DNA of 40,195 nucleotides from Pseudomonadota bacterium. GTDB lineage: Bacteria; Pseudomonadota; Gammaproteobacteria; Pseudomonadales; Oleiphilaceae. The stretch spans positions 1 through 40,195 of the forward strand of contig JAEZAA010000138.1 in the NCBI GenBank assembly GCA_023430625.1. The letters are read 5' to 3'. Below, piece by piece: positions 35,741 to 40,195 of the stretch; position 1 is the first letter of the stretch; the number at the start of each line of letters is the position of its first letter. The notes under the pieces are model-generated. The model saw nothing but the letters and a program-made list of their open reading frames with translations. It did no database searches and was not told where the DNA came from. A program made the position numbers and the translations under genes.

Positions 35741-36104
35741 CTCTGATCCTCTAGCAATAAGTTTCGTTATCTGCATATTAGCTATTCTATTCCCCATCAA
35801 ACCGCCTGGCGCTCGTTCGCATGTGCCACAGCACATTTCGTATACCAATGTGCAGAAGCGAGCACTGCGGGACCTTTACGTCGGTCCGCCGTTCCGTCCT
35901 TACGTGACCGCACTTATTACCACGAAGCTGCAAAAAGTGCCAAATTCTCGTTGAGCGTCTGTGACGTTGGACCAGTACGCTCGAACGTGCGAAAAGTGCC
36001 AACCTTTAAGAGGTGCGGCCACAATGCATGGACAAGAACAGTCACTTCTCTCGTAACGAGCTCTTACAGAAAGGTTTTCAAGCAGTTCCGTAGATGGTAT
36101 TTGC
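35741..36104. other. Non-coding, atypical stretch at the element's left part
   Basis: About 360 bases without a credible gene. ATGTGC-CACA-GCACAT at 35821-35836 is a 6-bp inverted repeat, and ATGTGC recurs at 35848-35853. Two near-identical 16-mers lie at 35929-35944 and 35988-36003. No Tn3-type terminal repeat was recognisable by eye. Confidence 0.5.
35929..36003 (+). repeat. Pair of 16-bp direct repeats, 59 bp apart
   Basis: TGCAAAAAGTGCCAAA (35929-35944) and TGCGAAAAGTGCCAAC (35988-36003) match at 14 of 16 positions and share flanking GAA bases. They may be protein-binding sites of the element or remains of a transposon end. Confidence 0.5.
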
Positions 36105-36386
36105 TTACTCGTAAGAACAATCCGGGCTACCCCACTCGTTTCCGACCGGGCCGCCCGCAGCGCCTTGGAGTCTCCGCTTTTTGATCCAAGCTATGGCGAT
36201 TTGATCCATGATGTCGGCCGGTATAGCCAAGGTGGCAGTGAGCTGCTGGCTGAAGAAGTCCTTCTCGATCGTCGCCCCGATCGGGTTATCCATCTGGAGA
36301 AAGACTTCTTTGATCTGAGCCTGGAAGGACAATTCTTCGTAGAAATGAAAGGTCTCGCCTGAGGCAATTGAAATCTTGGTGCTCAT
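36105..36386 (-). CDS. Small hypothetical protein co-directional with the recombinase
   Basis: A 93-residue protein I do not recognise: MSTKISIASGETFHFYEELS at the start, FFSQQLTATLAIPADIMDQI in the middle. It looks like a small beta-rich fold with a helical end. The last ~20 residues, after the basic IKKRRLQ, are low in hydrophobics and may be read-through sequence. GGAG stands eight bases before the ATG, and the recombinase stop is only 16 bases upstream, so the two are probably one transcript. It may be an accessory of the recombination module. Other origins remain possible. Confidence 0.65.
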   Translation of the reverse strand: MSTKISIASGETFHFYEELSFQAQIKEVFLQMDNPIGATIEKDFFSQQLTATLAIPADIMDQIAIAWIKKRRLQGAAGGPVGNEWGSPDCSYE

Positions 36387-36402
36387 CGTCGTCGCTCCAG
36401 GG

Positions 36403-37425
36403 CTAAGGGTGCGTAGAATCTGTGGTAACGAGGCGCTCCAGCTCAGCCATCAGCACCGTGGCCACATTATCAGCAAACCTGCGCCCCTCGTCGATGTACT
36501 CTCGTACGGTGGCGTCGTTCTTCCAGCCGCCTTGCTTCTTGATGGTCTCAAAGTCCAGGTTTTCCCGCGCCGAGCTGGTGCTGAGCCCCCGGCGAAAGCT
36601 GTGGCTACTCAGCTCCGGAACGAAATCGAAGCCGCAGGCCTCGCCCAGGGACTTGAGCAGGTCGTTGATGGCGGCGGGCCGCAGCGTCCGGTATTGAAGT
36701 TTATGCCAGCGGCTGATCGGCCGGAACACCGGACCGGCCTCGATGCCGGCAGTCTTTAGCCAGGTCTTGAGCGCGCGCACCGGACAGATCTGGCCGAATC
36801 CCCTTGGCAACGCCCGCTGAAGACCTTCTCCTTGCTGATCGGTCTTGGAGCGCGGCAGCTTGATGATGACGCCCTCCGGCTCCCACACCAAATCCTCAAC
36901 CCGGATTGCCACTAGTTCGCTGCGCCGAAAGGCGCCGAAGAATCCAACCTGCACCAGGGCCAAATCGCGGACCTTTTTCAGGTGGTCTGGCTGGGTGTTG
37001 AGCCAGGCGAGCATGGCGGCGAGGTGTTCCAGCCGCAGGGCTTTCGCCTTGCGCTTGGGTTGGCCGTGCACCCGGCGCATGCCTTCCAGGGTCTTGCGCA
37101 CGGTGGGGTCCTGAGCCGGGTCCGCAAAGCCCTGGAACCGGTGCCACTGGCTGAGCGCCGTCAGATGCACGTCCAATGTGCGGGTGTTGCGCGTGTCCGC
37201 GTGATCGAGCAGATAGCGGATCAGGGTATCTCGATCCGTCGGCAGGTGTCCGCCCCAGCGCTCGAACTGGCGGATGGCCGAGCGGTAGGTGCGGCGGGTG
37301 TTATCGGAGGTCGCTGCCTGCAGGTAGCGGCGGTGTCGCTCCTGCAGTTCGTTATCGGCAGTCGTAGGTAGGACCGCTTCGGGCGGCAGCGCCGGCGGAT
37401 TGGTGTTGTTTTCGGTCCTGGCCAT
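36403..37425 (-). CDS. Tyrosine recombinase, TnpS-like cointegrate resolvase or integrase
   Basis: A 340-residue tyrosine recombinase. The N-terminal core-binding domain (SDNTRRTYRSAIRQFERWGG) is followed by the catalytic domain. It has Arg167 (GFFGAFRRSELVAI), Lys194 (PRSKTDQ), His275 and Arg278 (SSHSFRRG), Trp301 (QGGWKND) and the nucleophile Tyr310 (VREYIDEG), so the active site is complete. It is divergent from the KfrA-like gene at 37626 across a 200-base region with several inverted repeats. This arrangement recalls TnpS/TnpT of Tn4651-type transposons, where the site between the genes resolves cointegrates. Alternatively it is the integrase of the element at ttcA. The sequence alone does not decide. 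Confidence 0.88.
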   Translation of the reverse strand: MARTENNTNPPALPPEAVLPTTADNELQERHRRYLQAATSDNTRRTYRSAIRQFERWGGHLPTDRDTLIRYLLDHADTRNTRTLDVHLTALSQWHRFQGFADPAQDPTVRKTLEGMRRVHGQPKRKAKALRLEHLAAMLAWLNTQPDHLKKVRDLALVQVGFFGAFRRSELVAIRVEDLVWEPEGVIIKLPRSKTDQQGEGLQRALPRGFGQICPVRALKTWLKTAGIEAGPVFRPISRWHKLQYRTLRPAAINDLLKSLGEACGFDFVPELSSHSFRRGLSTSSARENLDFETIKKQGGWKNDATVREYIDEGRRFADNVATVLMAELERLVTTDSTHP

Positions 37426-37457
37426 GGTGGCTTTCTCCCCTGTGGCTGTAAACCGGC

Positions 37458-37478
37458 TTCTGTACCCCGATTACAGAA
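37458..37478. repeat. Inverted repeat in the recombinase/KfrA intergenic region
   Basis: TTCTGTA, seven bases, then TACAGAA: a perfect 7-bp inverted repeat. The half site ATTACAGA at 37470-37477 recurs directly at 37533-37540. Possible binding site of the coiled-coil partner. Confidence 0.55.
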
Positions 37479-37503
37479 CGCAATTTTACCTAATAATGCT
37501 CTA

Positions 37504-37531
37504 ACCGACGATAAGACAGTTTATCGATGGT
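37504..37531. other. Candidate tyrosine-recombinase core site (11-6-11, dif-like)
   Basis: ACCGACGATAA, GACAGT, TTATCGATGGT: two 11-bp arms, nine of eleven bases complementary, around a 6-bp spacer. The inner ATAA and TTAT ends have the layout of Xer dif sites. It lies between the recombinase and its divergent partner, where a TnpS/TnpT resolution site is expected. Confidence 0.6.
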
Positions 37532-37573
37532 TATTACAGAGAGCAACTAGGCTACCACGGGAACATGAAATAA

Positions 37574-37599
37574 CGTATTATTACATACTACATAATACG
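37574..37599. promoter_or_regulatory. Palindrome upstream of the KfrA-like gene, possible operator
   Basis: CGTATTAT, ten bases, ATAATACG: a perfect 8-bp inverted repeat ending 26 bases before the ATG. KfrA-type proteins repress their own promoters, so this is a reasonable autoregulatory site. Confidence 0.55.
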
Positions 37600-37625
37600 G
37601 TACTTAAAAATCAGAGGGCATCCCT

Positions 37626-38705
37626 ATGGCTCGCACAGGAGTTCGCTATTACGACGTTGCACAGGCGGCAGACGCCTTACAGGAAATAGGGTTGGAGCCC
37701 ACCATCGACCGGGTCCGCGAACGCTTGGGCACCGGCTCGAAAAGCACATTAGCGCCCCTCCTCAAACGCTGGAAAGAGCAACGGGAAACCTCCGGCACCG
37801 GCCAAGGGTTACCGGCTAGCCTTCTCCAAGCGGTGAAAGGCCTACATGACCAAGTACAGCAATCGGCGGTGCTTCAAATTGAGACCGCGCGGCAGGAGTT
37901 TGCGGCCACGGAAGCCGCCCTGCGTCAGCAGGTAACCGATAGCCAGCGGGCGTTGTCTGACCTGCAGCAGCGCTATCAAGCGCTGGAGACGGATCACACC
38001 ACCGTAAAGGAGGCGCGTCAGCAGTTAACCGAGGTTCTGAGCCGAGAGCGGACGAACGCAGCCACGCAGGGTGTCGAGCTGACAGAGCTCCGGGCGCGAT
38101 TGACTGATGCCCAGGCTGCCGCAGCCGATCTCAAGCAGGAACTCCGCCGGGCCCGTGACAGCGCGGAACACTATCAGCAGGCCGTGGCCGAAGAGCGCCG
38201 CTTGGAGAGGGAACATGTCCAGCAGCTCAAATCGGAGTGGCAGGCGGCGCGAGACGACTTGAACCGGCGTTTGACTGCGGAAATCACCGCACGCCATGCC
38301 GCCGAGTCCGAGGCCCGCCAGCTCCGGACTCGTAATCAGCAGCTGGAGCGGCTGAATGTGGAACGGCAAGTTGAAGTGGATCACCTCCAGCCGGAACTCC
38401 AGCGCCACCGGCAGTTGCTTGAAGAGCTGCAACCCCAGTTGCAGTCGCTCCAGGAGGAGCGTCTGCGGGACGCAGCTGATCTCGCCGAGCTGCGTGCTCT
38501 GAGGGACCAGCAGGAGGCGTTCAAGGCCCAGCAAGAGCAGCAAATGCAGGCTTTGGAGGCGAAATTGACCAAAGCGGAGGATCGGATTACTCAACTCCTC
38601 GATGAAAGCCGGTTCTTGCTGCAGGAAAAGGCCGATCTACAACTCCAAGCGCAGCTACTGCAAACTGATGCGAGCAAGCGCGGAAACCGGACTCGGGAAG
38701 GCTAA
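37626..38705 (+). CDS. KfrA-like DNA-binding coiled-coil protein, TnpT-like
   Basis: A 359-residue protein with an N-terminal KfrA-type helix-turn-helix domain (MARTGVRYYDVAQAADALQE, then GTGSKSTLAPLLKRWK). About 280 residues of almost continuous coiled coil follow (Gln/Glu/Leu/Arg-rich, with EALEAKLTK-type heptads). KfrA is a plasmid DNA-binding autoregulator; TnpT proteins of Tn4651-like transposons have the same design and assist TnpS. Divergence from the tyrosine recombinase favours the TnpT reading. AGAGGG stands seven bases before the ATG. A perfect hairpin follows the gene. Confidence 0.85.
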   Translation: MARTGVRYYDVAQAADALQEIGLEPTIDRVRERLGTGSKSTLAPLLKRWKEQRETSGTGQGLPASLLQAVKGLHDQVQQSAVLQIETARQEFAATEAALRQQVTDSQRALSDLQQRYQALETDHTTVKEARQQLTEVLSRERTNAATQGVELTELRARLTDAQAAAADLKQELRRARDSAEHYQQAVAEERRLEREHVQQLKSEWQAARDDLNRRLTAEITARHAAESEARQLRTRNQQLERLNVERQVEVDHLQPELQRHRQLLEELQPQLQSLQEERLRDAADLAELRALRDQQEAFKAQQEQQMQALEAKLTKAEDRITQLLDESRFLLQEKADLQLQAQLLQTDASKRGNRTREG

Positions 38706-38732
38706 ATGGCGATTGGCGCACCGAATGACATT

Positions 38733-38753
38733 GCTAAGCCCTTCTGGCTTAGC
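38733..38753 (+). terminator. Hairpin after the KfrA-like gene
   Basis: GCTAAGCC-CTTCT-GGCTTAGC is a perfect 8-bp stem 28 bases past the stop. It lacks a T run, so termination efficiency is doubtful. Confidence 0.5.
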
Positions 38754-38948
38754 ACTCTGCCTGGGGGCTCGCCCTGGTGCCTCGGCACGACTGGCCGGCG
38801 GGGTTCCGTATTCTGCCCGCATGACTTTGGAACCGGATCCCGCATCTCTACACTTAATGCCACTACGCCCTTTATAGCAGTTGGCCAATGACAGCCGCTC
38901 AGATTTCCCCTCAGCGTCTGCCACCCATGGACGGCAAGGATACACGGC

Positions 38949-39311
38949 GTGTTGAGAATCATCTTTCAGAAAACGCTGGCGACACTTCTGATCATTGCGC
39001 TCCCACTGATGGGAATACCGAGCTTCGCCCATGCGTCCTGCGATGAGCCACCGGCCGCCGCGTCAACCCACGCCGAACATGCGGACGCGGATCATGCTCA
39101 TCACGATCACGGCGAGACCCATTCCTCTCTCCATAAACGAACGAGCAACTGCTCCCTCTGCGGTTTTTGCACCTCGCCCGCGATGTCGACGGCAGAGCCA
39201 AGCCTGATCGCGCCGAATTCGGCCTGTCGCTATGGGGCCGACACCCCCTCCTTCTTTACCAGCGTTGACCTTGATCAGCCCCAACATCCCCCTCAGTTCG
39301 TGCGCGCCTAG
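38949..39311 (+). CDS. Exported His/Cys-rich probable metal-binding protein
   Basis: A 120-residue protein read from GTG 38949, with AAGGA eight bases before it. A signal peptide (MLRIIFQKTLATLLIIALPL, ending near SFAHA-SC) is followed by a His/Asp-rich stretch, HAEHADADHAHHDHGETH. A cysteine cluster NCSLCGFCTSP comes next. The architecture resembles small DUF2946/CopL-like proteins of copper resistance loci. A metal-buffering role in the periplasm is inferred, and the exact family is not certain. It is the first cargo gene beyond the recombination module. Confidence 0.75.
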   Translation: MLRIIFQKTLATLLIIALPLMGIPSFAHASCDEPPAAASTHAEHADADHAHHDHGETHSSLHKRTSNCSLCGFCTSPAMSTAEPSLIAPNSACRYGADTPSFFTSVDLDQPQHPPQFVRA

Positions 39312-39393
39312 CGCGGCGGTGCCACGGTCTCAATCAGGGACTTTCCGACGTATACCTTGCAGGCCCCATTCCAGAACCTGTGGCCGTCCCTAG

Positions 39394-39436
39394 GAACCCC
39401 CGGGTTCAACAGCCTGCGGCGGTACCCAGGCTGTTG
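39394..39436. promoter_or_regulatory. Two overlapping palindromes before the DUF305 gene
   Basis: GAACCC-CC-GGGTTC (39394-39407) is followed by CAACAGCCTG, ten bases, CAGGCTGTTG (39407-39436), a perfect 10-bp inverted repeat. An operator or an RNA hairpin in the leader are both possible. No promoter hexamers are clear in 39312-39494. Confidence 0.5.
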
Positions 39437-39494
39437 CACAAGGCTGGGCGGATGGTCCGCTCAGTGATTTTCTTCAACAACAAGGAAAATCCAG

Positions 39495-40136
39495 ATGGAA
39501 ACTACTCGCTATTTCGACACTGCCCGGGCTTGGCCGGTGTTCAGTACCGGCCGTTGGCACCGGATGCTGTCTCTTTTTCTGCTGCCATTGGCTCTGCTGG
39601 TCGGTACAACGGTACCGGCCTTTGCCGACGAGCCTGCTCCTCGCAAGTCGGTGGCAAAGTACGAGGTCCGCTTCATGACCAACATGATCGATCATCACCA
39701 GATGGCCATCATGATGGCGGAAATGTGCCAGGCCAAGGCGCTGCATGAGGAACTCCGGTCGCTCTGTCTGACGATTCAGACCACCCAGCAGCAGGAAATC
39801 ATGACGATGCGATCCTGGTTGAGTGACTGGTACGGCGTGAGCTACGTCCCGGACATGACCCGCGGCGACATGCAGCGGATGGAGCGGATGGCGGCACTGC
39901 CGCCGGCCGAGTTCGAGGACACCTTCCTGAAAAGCATGACTCGTCACCACTGGAAGGCGGTGATCCGGGCCTCCCAGTGCGTGGCACGCGCGTACCATGA
40001 CCCACTAAAAAACCTGTGCGAGCAAATCGTGGTCGCCCAAATCCAGGAAATCCAGCAGATGAAGTCTTGGCTCTGTCAGTGGTATGGGCTCTGTCACTAC
40101 GGTCCCAGTCCACGTAGCGAAACCGAAGATCTTTAG
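39495..40136 (+). CDS. Exported tandem DUF305 protein, probable copper/metal resistance
   Basis: A 213-residue protein. A secretion signal (RWHRMLSLFLLPLALLVGTT, ending near AFADE) is followed by two DUF305-type repeats. The first has FMTNMIDHHQMAIMMAEMCQ and the second FLKSMTRHHWKAVIRASQCV. Each ends in a similar Trp-Leu-x-x-Trp-Tyr-Gly element (SWLSDWYG, SWLCQWYG). His, Met and Cys are frequent, as in the family, which is common in copper and other metal resistance loci; its biochemistry is unknown. AAGGA lies eight bases before the ATG. Bases 40137-40195 after it show nothing identifiable. Confidence 0.82.
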   Translation: METTRYFDTARAWPVFSTGRWHRMLSLFLLPLALLVGTTVPAFADEPAPRKSVAKYEVRFMTNMIDHHQMAIMMAEMCQAKALHEELRSLCLTIQTTQQQEIMTMRSWLSDWYGVSYVPDMTRGDMQRMERMAALPPAEFEDTFLKSMTRHHWKAVIRASQCVARAYHDPLKNLCEQIVVAQIQEIQQMKSWLCQWYGLCHYGPSPRSETEDL

Positions 40137-40195
40137 CGCTTTTCCGCAGATCCCGAGCAGATCTGGCGGAAACGTGGCAGCGGGCGCGGTAAGCC

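Noticed and set aside
35951..35971. Integron attC core-like GTTRRRY heptamers (GTTGAGC, GTTGGAC)
   Set aside because: No paired inverse cores or hairpin of attC type, no integron integrase, and the heptamer occurs often by chance.

Overview
The window looks like a chromosomal segment of a Marinobacter-like gammaproteobacterium followed, in the last ~5.5 kb, by the edge of an acquired element. The gene order from icd through rluE, nudJ, mnmA, hflD, purB and roxA to a GNAT gene, and the pair alaA/htpX near a glutathione peroxidase, matches what is known from Pseudomonas and its marine relatives. Core genes are GC-rich and mostly well spaced. The genus is an inference from gene order and protein similarity by eye.

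Layout. 1-7302: partial isocitrate dehydrogenase (minus), then a plus-strand run of RNA modification and purine genes: rluE-nudJ, mnmA-hflD, purB-roxA-GNAT. 7375-11509: malate synthase G, an unrecognised membrane-anchored protein and a glutathione peroxidase. 11510-16328: alanine aminotransferase alaA, a small hypothetical, the membrane protease htpX, an ATP-NAD kinase-like protein and a 67-residue conserved protein. 16330-25037: pdxB, an RhlB-like helicase with a long N-terminal extension, a MATE exporter, dsbD, tusA, rlmM and a small alpha/beta hydrolase. 25038-33934: the full cbb3 oxidase locus ccoNOQP-ccoGHIS plus a TauE/SafE-like gene, headed by a near-perfect FNR/ANR box. TusA (sulfur relay), MnmA (2-thiouridine) and TtcA (2-thiocytidine) give the window a tRNA thiolation theme.

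34003-40195 is the unusual part. The native ttcA has lost its 5' end: only the part from inside the PP-loop codons onward remains, with an in-frame stop just before it. Immediately beside it, in the same orientation, lies a complete, diverged, more AT-rich ttcA with its own ribosome binding site and terminator. Next come a stretch with repeats, a small unknown protein, a tyrosine recombinase, and a divergent KfrA-like coiled-coil protein. The last two resemble the TnpS/TnpT cointegrate-resolution pair of Tn4651-type transposons. The gap between them holds an 11-6-11 dif-like inverted repeat and two further inverted repeats. Beyond are two exported metal-binding-type proteins (His-rich, and a tandem DUF305), probably the start of a copper or heavy-metal resistance cargo. 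My reading is that an element inserted at the ttcA PP-loop sequence and brought a substitute ttcA. The other end lies outside the window, so this stays an inference.
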